The notes below the pieces were generated by a model. It had not been told where the DNA came from. It ran no database searches and worked only from the letters and a program-made list of their open reading frames with translations. Source: Kribbella flavida DSM 17836 (GTDB lineage: Bacteria > Actinomycetota > Actinomycetes > Propionibacteriales > Kribbellaceae). From it: a DNA stretch of 64,000 nucleotides. The DNA lies in the NCBI RefSeq assembly GCF_000024345.1, contig NC_013729.1:124001-188000 (forward strand), read 5' to 3'. A program made the translations under genes and the position numbers. Below, one piece after another: positions 33,622 through 42,029 of this stretch (position 1 is its first letter; each line of letters begins with the position of its first letter).

Positions 33622-34287
33622 GTGCCTGTCGAACCACCCGCCTCCGTCTGGGAGTTCCCGCCGGTCGCCGTGGCCGGGGCCGGGGACGTGGTGGCGGCCG
33701 GTGCGGATCTGGAGCCGGGGACCGTGCTGGCGGCGTACCGGCGGGGGCTGTTCCCGATGCCGGACAGCCACGGCCCGTTGCTGTGGTGGTCGCCGCTGGA
33801 GCGGGGGGTGATCGAGGTGGCCGGTTTCGCCCCGTCCCGCTCGCTGCGCCGCGCGCGGAACCGGTACGAGATTCGCGTCAACACCGCGTTCGACCAGGTC
33901 ATCCGCGCCTGCGCCGACCCGCGCCGGCCCGGGTCGTGGATCGATCGCGACATCATCGAGTCCTACACCCGGCTGCACCGGATGGGCTGGGTGCACTCGG
34001 TCGAGGCGTGGGACGGCGACGAGCTGGCCGGCGGCCTGTACGGCGTGGCGATCGGCGGCCTGTTCGCCGGCGAGTCGATGTTCCACCACAAGACCGACGG
34101 CTCGAAGGCGGCCGTCGCCGGTCTGGTCGAACTGCTCGACGACAAGTACGCCGCCGAGCGGGTGTTCGACATCCAGTGGGTCACCGACCACCTGGCCACC
34201 CTGGGCGCGGTCTCCATCCCCCGCGACCAGTACGTCCGCCGCGTCCAGCGCGCCCTGGAACTGCCTTTACCCGACGCCTTCGCCTAA
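33622..34287 (+). CDS. aat: Leucyl/phenylalanyl-tRNA--protein transferase
   Basis: This 221-residue enzyme starts at GTG 33622, placed by AAGGA seven bases upstream; other in-frame starts at 33586 and 33607 lack a good site. It carries the Aat signature: GTVLAAYRRGLFPMP, WWSPLERGVI, RRPGSWIDRDIIESYTRLHRMGWVHSVEAW, GGLFAGESMFHHKTDGSKAAV and FDIQWVTDHLATLGA. It adds Leu or Phe from aminoacyl-tRNA to N-terminal Lys/Arg of proteins, marking them for ClpS-ClpAP-type degradation. Its 3' end overlaps the convergent tetR gene by 21 bp. Confidence 0.95.
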   Translation: MPVEPPASVWEFPPVAVAGAGDVVAAGADLEPGTVLAAYRRGLFPMPDSHGPLLWWSPLERGVIEVAGFAPSRSLRRARNRYEIRVNTAFDQVIRACADPRRPGSWIDRDIIESYTRLHRMGWVHSVEAWDGDELAGGLYGVAIGGLFAGESMFHHKTDGSKAAVAGLVELLDDKYAAERVFDIQWVTDHLATLGAVSIPRDQYVRRVQRALELPLPDAFA

Positions 34288-34968
34288 CCCGACAAAGGCG
34301 GCGTGCTCGGCGATCGCGAGTTCGAAGAAGGTGTCGGCCGGGTCGAACGTGCCGACCAGCTGACCGAAGAGCTCGAAGCTGATCAGCCCGAAAAGCTGCG
34401 TCCACACCATGGCCATCCGCAGCAGCAGGCTCTCCGGTACGCCGGGCGCCACCTCGATCAGCTGGGCCAGCTGCTCCACCAGTACGTCGTGGGGCTCCAC
34501 CGCGTCCGCCGGTACCACCAGGACGCCGGCCTCCTGAGCGCGGGAGAGCACCCCGAGCAGGGCAGCCGCCACCCGGGTCGCGGGCTGGATCGTCGTCTGC
34601 GGCGCGGTGTAGCCGGGCACGGGTGAGCCGTAGATCAGCGCGTACTCGTGCGGGTTCGCCTTCGCCCAGGACCGCACCGCGCGGGAGATCGCGAGCCAGG
34701 CCGCGCGCGGGTCCTGCTCGGCCCGGGCGGCGTCCTCGGCCGCGGCGCCGAGCGCGTCGTACGCGTCGATGATCAGCGCGGTCAGCAGGTCGTCGCGGCT
34801 GGGGAAGTACCGGTACAGGGCGGACGAGACCATGCCGAGCTCGCGGGAGACCGCGCGCAGCGACAGCCGCTCGGCCCCCTCGGCGGCGAGCTGGCGGCGG
34901 GCAGCGTCCTTGATCTCCCGGGTCAGCTCGGCCCGGGCCCTGTCACGTGCGGTGCGGCCGGCGTTCAT
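34267..34968 (-). CDS. TetR-family regulator, WHG-type C-terminal domain
   Basis: This 233-residue protein starts at ATG 34968 (MNAGRTARDRARAELTREIK). HTH: LAAEGAERLSLRAVSRELGMVSSALYRYFPSRDDLLTALI. The C-terminal region (WLAISRAVRSWAKANPHEYALIYGSPVPGYTAP) is the WHG-type ligand domain. It lies divergent to a deazaflavin-type oxidoreductase gene, and the intergenic region has two GAGAGC palindromes likely bound by it. Confidence 0.85.
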   Translation of the reverse strand: MNAGRTARDRARAELTREIKDAARRQLAAEGAERLSLRAVSRELGMVSSALYRYFPSRDDLLTALIIDAYDALGAAAEDAARAEQDPRAAWLAISRAVRSWAKANPHEYALIYGSPVPGYTAPQTTIQPATRVAAALLGVLSRAQEAGVLVVPADAVEPHDVLVEQLAQLIEVAPGVPESLLLRMAMVWTQLFGLISFELFGQLVGTFDPADTFFELAIAEHAAFVGLGEGVG

Positions 34969-35002
34969 GTCCAGCAGTCTGCCATGAACACCGCACTGAA
35001 GC

Positions 35003-35069
35003 GAGAGCAGTGCTCTTGACAAGGATCGGCTTGCCCTGTTCACTGATCACAACAGAGAGCGCCGCTCTC
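35003..35069. promoter_or_regulatory. Divergent operator/promoter region with two GAGAGC-N3-GCTCTC palindromes
   Basis: GAGAGC-AGT-GCTCTT (35003-35017) and GAGAGC-GCC-GCTCTC (35055-35069, perfect) flank a promoter with TTGACA at 35016-35021 and TTCACT at 35039-35044 (17-bp spacing), reading toward the oxidoreductase gene. The first palindrome overlaps the -35 and the second lies in the leader. Both fit binding by the divergently encoded TetR protein. Confidence 0.7.
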
Positions 35070-35085
35070 GGACAGGGAGGCCGCC

Positions 35086-35547
35086 ATGCAGAACTACGAC
35101 TCGAACCGCCTGATCACCGCCGGAAGCCGCAGCATGCTGGTGTTCAACAAGATCGTGGCGGGCCTCACCAAGCGCGGCATCAGCTTGATGGGCAGCCGGG
35201 TCCTGTCGGTCCGCGGCCGCAAGTCCGGCGAGTGGCGCAGTACGCCGGTCAACCTGCTCACGCTGGACGGCCAGACCTACCTGGTCGCGCCGCGCGGCCA
35301 CACCCAGTGGGTCCGCAACCTGCGCGCGCACCCCGAGGCCCGGCTCCGTCTCGGCCGGACGACCGAGACCTTTCACGCCGTCGAGCTGGCCGACGCCGAC
35401 AAGCCCGAGATCCTGCGGCTCTACCTGAAGAAGTGGGCCTGGGAGGTCGGCGCGTTCTTCGACAAGGACGTGCGCAAGGACTCCCCGACCGAGCGCCTGC
35501 TCGAGGTCGCCCCCGGCGTCCCGGTCTTCCGCCTCACCCCGGCGTGA
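35086..35547 (+). CDS. Nitroreductase/deazaflavin (F420)-dependent oxidoreductase, DDN family
   Basis: This 153-residue protein matches the Ddn-like split beta-barrel family: LTKRGISLMGSRVLSVRGRKSGEWRSTPVNLLTLDGQTYLVAPRGHTQWVRNLRAHPEARLRLG, with the RGRKSG and P-x-W-x-x-N-L-x-A-x-P cofactor loops. Such enzymes reduce quinones or nitro compounds using reduced F420, though some bind other cofactors. AGGGAGG precedes ATG 35086. Control by the divergent TetR protein is likely, and inducer and substrate may be the same compound. Confidence 0.85.
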   Translation: MQNYDSNRLITAGSRSMLVFNKIVAGLTKRGISLMGSRVLSVRGRKSGEWRSTPVNLLTLDGQTYLVAPRGHTQWVRNLRAHPEARLRLGRTTETFHAVELADADKPEILRLYLKKWAWEVGAFFDKDVRKDSPTERLLEVAPGVPVFRLTPA

Positions 35548-35637
35548 TCCGTCCGTCGCTCAGCTACAGTCCTGGCCGGATCAGCGACGGACCTACGCCG
35601 TGACCGCCGACCGCGAACCGAGTGCCAAGATGGCGGC

Positions 35638-36714
35638 ATGATCAGTCCCGAGCAGTTGACCGCGGCGCCGAAGGTGCTGCTGCACGATCACCTGGACGGC
35701 GGGCTGCGACCCGCGACGATCGTCGAGCTGGCCCAGGAGATCGGGCACCGGCTGCCGCGGACCGATCCGGCCGAGCTGGGCGAGTGGTTCGTGGAGTCGG
35801 CGGACTCGGGATCGCTGGAGCGGTACCTGGAGACGTTCGACCACACGGTCGCGGTGATGCAGCACGCCGAGGCGATCACCCGGGTCGCGAGCGAGTGCGT
35901 GCAGGACCTGGCCGCCGACGGCGTGGTGTACGCCGAGATCCGGTACGCGCCGGAGCAGCACCTGACCGCAGGGCTCAGCCTGGAGCAGGTGGTCGACGCG
36001 GTCGGGGCCGGGTTCGAGCACGGGATGGCGCACGCCGAGCGGCCGATCGTCGCCCGCCAGTTGCTGACCGCGATGCGGCACCAGGCCCGGTCGATGGAGA
36101 TCGCCGAGCTGGCCGTCGCCTACCGCGACGCCGGGGTGGTCGGCTTCGACATCGCCGGGGCCGAGGCGGGCTACCCGCCCACCCGGCACCTGGACGCGTT
36201 CGAGTACCTGCAGCGGGAGAACGCGCACTTCACCATTCACGCCGGCGAGGCGTTCGGGCTGCCGTCGATCTGGCAGGCGATCCAGTGGTGCGGCGCGGAC
36301 CGGCTCGGGCACGGCGTGCGCATCATCGACGACATCAGCACCGACGGACCGGACGGCAAGGTCGAGCTCGGCCGGCTGGCGGCGTACGTGCGGGACAACC
36401 GGATCCCGCTGGAGATGTGCCCGAGCAGCAACCTGCAGACCGGCGCGGCCAGCTCGATCGCCGAGCACCCGATCGGCCTGCTCGCCAAGCTGCGCTTCCG
36501 GGTCACGGTGAACACCGACAACCGGCTGATGAGCGGCACCTCGATGAGCCGCGAACTGGCCCTGCTCGCGGACGCCTTCGGCTACGACCTGACCGACTTC
36601 CGCTGGTTCGCGATCAACGCGATGAAGTCCGCCTTCCTGCCCTTCGACGAACGCCTCGCCATCATCGACGACGTCATCAAGCCCTGGTACGCCGCGAACC
36701 AGGACCTGGCCTGA
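35638..36714 (+). CDS. add: Adenosine deaminase
   Basis: This 358-residue amidohydrolase has zinc ligands in LLHDHLDGG (HxH), HAGEAFG and NTDNR (MSG), the catalytic Glu in [12 protein letters not shown] and CPSSNLQT. It deaminates adenosine or deoxyadenosine to inosine in purine salvage. The [12 protein letters not shown]-terminus is the common actinobacterial form. It stands alone; the sigma factor gene starts about 40 bp downstream and is probably separate. Confidence 0.93.
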   Translation: MISPEQLTAAPKVLLHDHLDGGLRPATIVELAQEIGHRLPRTDPAELGEWFVESADSGSLERYLETFDHTVAVMQHAEAITRVASECVQDLAADGVVYAEIRYAPEQHLTAGLSLEQVVDAVGAGFEHGMAHAERPIVARQLLTAMRHQARSMEIAELAVAYRDAGVVGFDIAGAEAGYPPTRHLDAFEYLQRENAHFTIHAGEAFGLPSIWQAIQWCGADRLGHGVRIIDDISTDGPDGKVELGRLAAYVRDNRIPLEMCPSSNLQTGAASSIAEHPIGLLAKLRFRVTVNTDNRLMSGTSMSRELALLADAFGYDLTDFRWFAINAMKSAFLPFDERLAIIDDVIKPWYAANQDLA

Positions 36715-36753
36715 GCATGCAACCTCCGGGGCCCGGCCGGACTCTTGTTCGGT

Positions 36754-37308
36754 ATGCAGGCAGAGGTCTCGGAGGGGCAGCCGGGGTGGGCGGTCGCGCC
36801 CGTACGCCGGGCTGACGCCGCCGCCGAGTTCAGCGAGTACGTCGCGACCCGGTACGACGGCCTGCTGCGGATGTCGTACCTGCTGACCCAGGATCGCGGG
36901 CTGGCCGAGGATCTGCTGCAGACGACGCTGGCGCGGTGCTGGCTGTCGTGGCCGAAGATCAAGGCCGACAACCCGCACCACTACGTCCGGCGGGCGCTGG
37001 TCAACGCCCACCGGGCGTGGTGGCGGGTGAAACGCACCAAGCTGGAGATCCCGACCGACGCCGTACCGGCGGACGCCGCCGACGGCGGGTACGACGTGCT
37101 GCACGAGAACACCGTGCTGCTGGCCGCGCTCGCCCGGCTGCCGCGCAAGATGTGCGTCGTGGTGGTGCTGCGCTACCTCGAGGACCTGTCCGAGGCGGAC
37201 ACCGCGGCCGTGATGGGCTGCTCGGTCGGCACCGTGAAGAGCCAGACCAGCCGCGCGCTCGCCAAGCTGCGGCTCGATCCCGCGCTGACCAAGGAGGACT
37301 GGCGATGA
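36754..37308 (+). CDS. SigE-family (ECF) RNA polymerase sigma factor
   Basis: This 184-residue protein starts at ATG 36754; an upstream TTG at 36745 is possible. Sigma region 2: EFSEYVATRYDGLLRMSYLLTQDRGLAEDLLQTTLARCWLSWPKI. Sigma region 4: LARLPRKMCVVVVLRYLEDLSEADTAAVMGCSVGTVKSQTSRALAKLR. This is the streptomycete SigE-like 'SigE family' subgroup common in actinomycetes. The next gene overlaps its stop (ATGA) and probably encodes its membrane-bound partner. Confidence 0.9.
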   Translation: MQAEVSEGQPGWAVAPVRRADAAAEFSEYVATRYDGLLRMSYLLTQDRGLAEDLLQTTLARCWLSWPKIKADNPHHYVRRALVNAHRAWWRVKRTKLEIPTDAVPADAADGGYDVLHENTVLLAALARLPRKMCVVVVLRYLEDLSEADTAAVMGCSVGTVKSQTSRALAKLRLDPALTKEDWR

Positions 37309-37991
37309 ACCCGGACGAGCTGCGGCGCCGCCTGCACCAGGCGGCAGCGTCGGTCTCCGGAGAAGGCGACCCCGCGCCCGCGATCCAGCACCGCGCCGAC
37401 GGCATCGTGCGCCGGCGCGCGACGGCGACCACCTGCGCCCTGGTCCTCACCATCGCCTCGACCGCGCTGCTCACCTCGAACCGGCCCGGCAGCTGGCCAC
37501 TGCCCACGAGCCGGCTCGCGACCGGCGGCGGCACGGTCGCCGCCGGTCCGGTCGAATGCTGCCCGGACGGGGTGAGCCCGGGCCTGACCGAGCTCCCGTC
37601 CCGGACGGCCTTGCGGTACCAGGTGGACCGCACCTCGATGAACGTCCGCTTCGGCGACAACCCGGCGCAGCAACGCTGGACGACGATCGGGCCCGCGATG
37701 GCGAAGGACTCGATCTGGCTGCTCGCCGCCTGCTCCGGCGCACCCGCCGAGATCACGCTGGCGGTGCACCGGGAGTCGCGCTCCGCCGCGCCGGTCGCCC
37801 AGCAGGCGATCGCGTGCACCGCACACGCGACCTTGACCCAGTTGCAGGTACCGGAGAGTTGGCCGGACGACGCGCAGGCCGTCCTGGCGGTGGGCGTCCC
37901 CAGCCGCTTCGGCGCGGTGTCCTCCGTGGTCGTCAACGCCGGCCTCTACCGCGCCGACCCCTGCCGCGCCCGGGGCTGCGCGCCGATCTGA
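37305..37991 (+). CDS. Membrane-anchored protein coupled to the SigE-family sigma factor
   Basis: This 228-residue protein starts at ATG 37305 after AAGGAGG, overlapping the sigma stop. A short cytoplasmic N-terminus (MNPDELRRRLHQAAASV) is followed by one membrane segment at residues 42-60 (ATATTCALVLTIASTALL) and an external domain with paired cysteines (GPVECCPDG, ACSGAP, IACTAH, DPCRARGC). It lacks a zinc anti-sigma HxxxCxxC motif, so it is not a classical ZAS protein, but position and topology suggest an anti-sigma or sensor role. That role is inferred. Confidence 0.65.
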   Translation: MNPDELRRRLHQAAASVSGEGDPAPAIQHRADGIVRRRATATTCALVLTIASTALLTSNRPGSWPLPTSRLATGGGTVAAGPVECCPDGVSPGLTELPSRTALRYQVDRTSMNVRFGDNPAQQRWTTIGPAMAKDSIWLLAACSGAPAEITLAVHRESRSAAPVAQQAIACTAHATLTQLQVPESWPDDAQAVLAVGVPSRFGAVSSVVVNAGLYRADPCRARGCAPI

Positions 37992-38023
37992 TGCCGCGGT
38001 GCCGTCAGCGAGCCCGCGGCCGG

Positions 38024-38977
38024 TCAGGCCGTGGTCTGGAAGGTACGGCGGTAGTTCTGCGGCGGGATGCCGACCACGCGCCGGAAGTGGTGGCGGAGCA
38101 GGGCCGCGGTGCCGAAGCCGGACTCGGCGGCGATCTGCTCGATGCCCAGCGAGGTCTGCTCCAGCAGGGTGCGGGCGTGCAGCACGCGCTGGGTGGTGAG
38201 CCACTTGAGCGGGGTCGTCCCGGTCTCGGCGACGAAGCGGCGGGCGAAGGTGCGGTCCGACATCCGGGCTCGCCGGGCCAGGTCCGGCACGGTGTGCTCG
38301 ACGGTGAGGTTGTCGACCATCCAGTCGAGCACCGGCTGCAGGCTCTCCCCGGACGACTCGGGCACCGGCACCTCGACGTACTGGCGCTGGCCGCCGTCGC
38401 GCTGGGGCGGGACGACCATCCGGCGGGCGATCCGGGTGGCGACGGCGCTGCCGAGCTCACGACGGACCAGGTGCAGGCAGGCGTCGATCCCGGCGGCGGT
38501 GCCGGCGCTGGTGATGATGTTGCCGTCGTCGACGAACAGCACGTCCGGATCGAGCTTGGCGTCCGGGTAGCGCTTGCGGAAGAGGTCGGCGTAGCGCCAG
38601 TGGGTCGCGCAGTTGCGGCCGTCGAGCAGTCCGGCCGCAGCGAGCACGAAGGCGCCGGAGCAGACCGTCAGCAGGATCGCCCCGCGGTCGGCCGCCTGGC
38701 GCAGCGCGGTCAGGACGCGCTCGTCGTACTCGTCGCGCCAGGTGGTCGCCGGCAGTGCCACCAGGTCGGCGTCGGCCAGCTCCTCCAGCCCGTACGGCGC
38801 GATGACGGCGGAGTGACTGCTGGTCCGCAGTGGCTCGCCCGGCCGGGTCGAGCAGACCTTGAAGTCGAACGCGGGCACGCCGTCGTCGGTGCGGTCGATG
38901 CCGAACACCTCCGACAGCACCCCGAACTCGAAGACGGCGACGTCCTCCATCAGCACCACGGCGACCTTGCGGACCAT
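38024..38977 (-). CDS. GlxA-family AraC-type transcriptional regulator
   Basis: This 317-residue protein has an N-terminal DJ-1/PfpI-like domain at residues 1-165 (VAVVLMEDVAVFEFGVLSEVFG, VCSGAFVLAAAGLLDGRNCATHW, ITSAGTAAGIDACLHLV), with the nucleophile-elbow Cys in TVCSGAF. Residues 215-310 are two AraC HTH motifs (VPDLARRARMSDRTFARRF, GIEQIAAESGFGTAALLRHHFRRVVGIPPQNYR). Targets are unknown; it lies divergent to a small membrane protein gene. Confidence 0.9.
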   Translation of the reverse strand: MVRKVAVVLMEDVAVFEFGVLSEVFGIDRTDDGVPAFDFKVCSTRPGEPLRTSSHSAVIAPYGLEELADADLVALPATTWRDEYDERVLTALRQAADRGAILLTVCSGAFVLAAAGLLDGRNCATHWRYADLFRKRYPDAKLDPDVLFVDDGNIITSAGTAAGIDACLHLVRRELGSAVATRIARRMVVPPQRDGGQRQYVEVPVPESSGESLQPVLDWMVDNLTVEHTVPDLARRARMSDRTFARRFVAETGTTPLKWLTTQRVLHARTLLEQTSLGIEQIAAESGFGTAALLRHHFRRVVGIPPQNYRRTFQTTA

Positions 38978-39060
38978 GTCCCCGAGTATGGCAGGAATTT
39001 GTGCAAGGTGGTCAGTAGTGCCAATTGTGGCGGTATCTCAACGGTAGAATGATTACTGCC

Positions 39061-39330
39061 ATGACCGGAATCGTTGTTCTCGCAGTTCTCGTGCTGGCCG
39101 TCGTCGCGGTGCTGGAAAGCAGCCACCGGCGCCACTCCACCGGCCTCCGGCCCGGCCCGAACGGCTCGTCGGCCGCCGGCGACCGCGACCTGGCCAGGTC
39201 CAAGCTCGACCTGCTCGCCCTCGGCGGCACGGCCGAACCCTTCACCCACAAGCCCGTCAGCACCACCGACAGCGTCGTTCACCTGCGCCGCGCCCGCCTG
39301 CACACCCCGCAGAGCCGGCCCGCCGCCTGA
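39061..39330 (+). CDS. Small single-pass membrane protein
   Basis: This 89-residue protein starts at ATG 39061 (MTGIVVLAVLVLAVVAVLES); in-frame starts at 39049 and 39025 also exist. It has one N-terminal membrane helix and then a basic cytoplasmic tail (HRRHSTGLRPGPNGSSAAGDRDLARSKLDLLALGG). No family is recognised. The coding bias and its own gap before the methyltransferase gene make it plausible but not certain. Confidence 0.5.
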   Translation: MTGIVVLAVLVLAVVAVLESSHRRHSTGLRPGPNGSSAAGDRDLARSKLDLLALGGTAEPFTHKPVSTTDSVVHLRRARLHTPQSRPAA

Positions 39331-39397
39331 TCGTCCCTGCCACCGCGAACGGAAATTCCGGCGCGGTGGCGACGGCGGTTGTGCCACAGTCGCTCGC

Positions 39398-40225
39398 ATG
39401 AGCGACTACCGCGAGCTGAACCGCAGGAGCTGGGACGAGCGGGTACCGGCCCACGCGGCGTCCCCGGACTACAAGCTGGAGTGGTTCGAGCGGGATCCGG
39501 CGTTCATCTCGGACGTGGTCCGGTTCGACGTCCCGCGGCTCGGCGACGTCAGCGGGCTGCGCGGGGTGCACCTGCAGTGCCACATCGGCACCGACACGGT
39601 GTCACTGGCCCGGCTCGGGGCGCGGATGAGCGGGCTCGACTTCTCCGGCCCGGCGATCGCCCAGGCGCGGTCCTTCGCGGACACCCTCGGCCTCGAGATC
39701 GACTTCCACCAGGCCGACGTGTACGACGCGGTCGAGGTGCTCGGCGCGGCGGCGTACGACCTGGTCTTCACCGGGATCGGGGCGCTCGGCTGGCTGCCCA
39801 GCATCGACCGGTGGGCCCGGACGGTGTCCGGCCTGCTCAAGCCCGGTGGGCGGTTGTTCCTCCGGGAGGGTCACCCGATGCTCTGGGCGGTCTCCGGCGA
39901 CCGCGGGCCCGACCTGCTCACGGTCGACCACCCGTACTTCGAGACCGAGGAACCGATGGTCTGGGACGAGGGCGGAACGTACGTGCAGACCGAGGTCGAG
40001 TTCCAGCACAACGTCACGCACGAGTGGAACCACGGCCTCGGCGAGATCGTGACCGCGTTGCTCTCGCACGGTCTGGAGCTCACCGCGCTGGAGGAGCACG
40101 ACAGCGTTCCGTGGCCTGCACTGCCCGGGCAGATGACCCAGGACGAGGACTTCGGCGAGTGGCGTCTGACCGACCGCCCGGAACGGCTCGCCTGCAGCTA
40201 CACCCTGCAGGCGCTGAAGCGCTGA
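39398..40225 (+). CDS. Class I SAM-dependent methyltransferase
   Basis: This 275-residue protein starts at ATG 39398. SAM-binding motif I is LRGVHLQCHIGTDTVSLARLGARMSGLDFSG, unusual in having LQCHIGT for the common LDLGCGTG, as in a known actinobacterial subgroup. Later motifs are YDLVFTGIGALGWLPSIDRWA and LLKPGGRLFLREGHPML. Substrate unknown. A hairpin at 40246-40273 separates it from the convergent small gene. Confidence 0.88.
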   Translation: MSDYRELNRRSWDERVPAHAASPDYKLEWFERDPAFISDVVRFDVPRLGDVSGLRGVHLQCHIGTDTVSLARLGARMSGLDFSGPAIAQARSFADTLGLEIDFHQADVYDAVEVLGAAAYDLVFTGIGALGWLPSIDRWARTVSGLLKPGGRLFLREGHPMLWAVSGDRGPDLLTVDHPYFETEEPMVWDEGGTYVQTEVEFQHNVTHEWNHGLGEIVTALLSHGLELTALEEHDSVPWPALPGQMTQDEDFGEWRLTDRPERLACSYTLQALKR

Positions 40226-40245
40226 AGAGCTGACCGCACGCCGCA

Positions 40246-40273
40246 GGCCCGGCGACGCTCAGCGCGCCGGGCC
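40246..40273. terminator. Bidirectional hairpin between methyltransferase and small-protein genes
   Basis: A 9-bp stem (GGCCCGGCG / CGCCGGGCC) with a 10-base loop lies in the 64-bp gap between two convergent genes and can serve both. Confidence 0.55.
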
Positions 40274-40289
40274 GGGCGGGAGTCTTGGG

Positions 40290-40433
40290 TCAGCGGGAGT
40301 TACGGCGCTGCTGGACCTTCTGGAACATCTCTTTGGCCTTGCGCTGGTTCTCCGGCTTGCTCAGCTCGCGCTGGGCCACCTGCGCCAGCTTGGCGACCAC
40401 GGCGCCCTTGAACAGTGACTTCACGAAACCCAT
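40290..40433 (-). CDS. 47-residue basic helical protein
   Basis: A small gene starting at ATG 40433 with AGAAGGAGG seven bases upstream, one of the best ribosome binding sites in the window. The product begins MGFVKSLFKGAVVAKLAQVA and ends MFQKVQQRRNSR. It is about one quarter Lys/Arg, with an amphipathic N-terminal helix and no cysteines. Lys/Arg enrichment and length suggest a membrane-surface or nucleic-acid binding peptide. I recognise no named family. A bounded terminator and strong ribosome binding site argue that it is real. Confidence 0.7.
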   Translation of the reverse strand: MGFVKSLFKGAVVAKLAQVAQRELSKPENQRKAKEMFQKVQQRRNSR

Positions 40434-40606
40434 CGGGGGCCTCCTTCTCTACTTCCTTCGAAGGTAGCGGCTGGAACCAAGAATTCCCCCTGGGGAACCC
40501 TCTGACCTGCCCCTGGTTTCCCGCCACGCGTCCCTCAAAACCGTCACCGCGTGTCGGTGCCCGGAAGTGGATGGGATCTGCCGGCCGGGTGCGGCACACT
40601 GTGGGG

Positions 40607-41464
40607 GTGCCCGAATTGCCGGAAGTGGAATCGCTGGCGGGGTTCCTGCGGGAGCGTGCCGTCGGGCGGGCGGTCGTGCGCGCGGACATCACCGCGATCA
40701 GCGCGCTGAAGACCTACGACCCGCCGATCTCCGCGCTGGTGGGCCTGCTGATCGACGACGTTCGCCGGCACGGCAAGTTCCTCGACATCGAGGCGCAGGG
40801 TGTGCACCTGGTGATCCACCTGGCCCGCGCGGGCTGGTTGCGCTGGCGCGAGCAGCAGTCCACCACGCCGGTCCGGCCGGGCAAGGGACCGATCGCCTGC
40901 CGGGTGGTGCTGGACGACGAGTCCGGCTTCGACCTGACCGAGGCCGGCACCCAGAAGAAGCTCGCCGTGTACGTCGTTCGCGACGTCGCCGAGGTGCCCG
41001 GCATCGCGCGGCTCGGCCCCGACCCGTTCACGCTGTCGGCCGAGGACTTCGGCGCGATCCTGCACGAGGCCGGCCGGGTCCAGCTGAAGGGTGTGCTGCG
41101 CAACCAGTCGGTGATCGCCGGGATCGGCAACGCCTACTCCGACGAGATCCTGCACGTGGCGAGGATGAGCCCGTTCAAACCGGCGTCGAACCTGTCCGAC
41201 GACGAGCTGCACGTGTTGTACACCGCGATGCAGGAGACCCTGCGCGACGCGGTGGACCGCTCGAAGGGTCTGGCCGCGCAGGACCTGAAGTCGGAGAAGA
41301 AGAGCGGCCTGCGGGTGCACGGCCGCAAGGGCGAGAAGTGCCCGGTCTGCGGTGACGTGGTCCGCGAGGTCAGCTTCGCCGACTCCTCCCTGCAGTACTG
41401 CGCGACCTGCCAGACCGGCGGCAAGCCGCTGGCCGACCGCCGGCTGTCCAAGCTGCTCAAGTAA
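40607..41464 (+). CDS. Fpg/Nei-family DNA glycosylase/AP lyase
   Basis: This 285-residue protein starts at GTG 40607, so the mature N-terminus is PELPEVES, whose Pro is the Schiff-base nucleophile. Other conserved elements are Glu3, the beta-hairpin Lys in RRHGKFLDI, the H2TH region (VQLKGVLRNQSVIAGIGNAYSDEILHVARMSP) and a C-terminal zinc finger (CPVCGDVV then CATCQTGG). It removes oxidised bases in base excision repair. The divergent spacing between the two Cys pairs and the TGGK end differ from classical MutM, so a Nei2-like or uncharacterised specificity is possible. Confidence 0.9.
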   Translation: MPELPEVESLAGFLRERAVGRAVVRADITAISALKTYDPPISALVGLLIDDVRRHGKFLDIEAQGVHLVIHLARAGWLRWREQQSTTPVRPGKGPIACRVVLDDESGFDLTEAGTQKKLAVYVVRDVAEVPGIARLGPDPFTLSAEDFGAILHEAGRVQLKGVLRNQSVIAGIGNAYSDEILHVARMSPFKPASNLSDDELHVLYTAMQETLRDAVDRSKGLAAQDLKSEKKSGLRVHGRKGEKCPVCGDVVREVSFADSSLQYCATCQTGGKPLADRRLSKLLK

Positions 41465-41537
41465 CCCCGGGCGAAAAGCGCCGGCTGTTCGCCGAGGCGG
41501 GTCCGGGCCGTGACCGGGAAGCTGCCATGATCGGAGC

Positions 41538-41870
41538 ATGACGCAGAACCCGATGCTCCCGTCCGTCCCCTCCGTCGTCGTCAACGACGTGGACGACGAC
41601 CTGCTGGCCGAGGCCTTCGTGCTCGACGTGCGCGAGCCCGACGAGTGGGCGAGCGGTCACATCGCGGGCGCCACCCACATCCCGCTCGGGCAGCTGCAGG
41701 AGCGGGTCGGCGAGGTCCCGCTGGGACAGAAGGTGCTCTGCGTGTGCGCGGTCGGCGGGCGCTCCGGCGTGGCCACCCAGTACCTGGTCTCCGAGGGCCG
41801 GGAAGCGATCAACCTCGACGGCGGCATGCACGCCTGGCAGGCGTTCGGTCGCCCGGTCACGACGGACTGA
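41538..41870 (+). CDS. Single-domain rhodanese-like protein
   Basis: This 110-residue protein has one rhodanese domain: FVLDVREPDEWASGHIAGATHIPLGQL, active-site Cys in VCVCAVGGRSGVAT, and NLDGGMHAWQAFGRPV. The six-residue active-site loop AVGGRS matches sulfurtransferases, not Cdc25-type phosphatases. It moves sulfane sulfur in the cytoplasm; its partner is unknown. Confidence 0.9.
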   Translation: MTQNPMLPSVPSVVVNDVDDDLLAEAFVLDVREPDEWASGHIAGATHIPLGQLQERVGEVPLGQKVLCVCAVGGRSGVATQYLVSEGREAINLDGGMHAWQAFGRPVTTD

Positions 41871-42029
41871 CACCGGGCCGGAGCCGGCCAAAGTAGGCAG
41901 AAATCTTCCGGTAGGCCGACGGAGACGTTACTTTGTCACCGGTCGGTCGATCGGCGTACACCTGCGCCTCACACGGCGGTAGGGCTCACGGCGTCGGATG
42001 GCCGCGTCCGTCCACGCCCAGGAGGCCCC

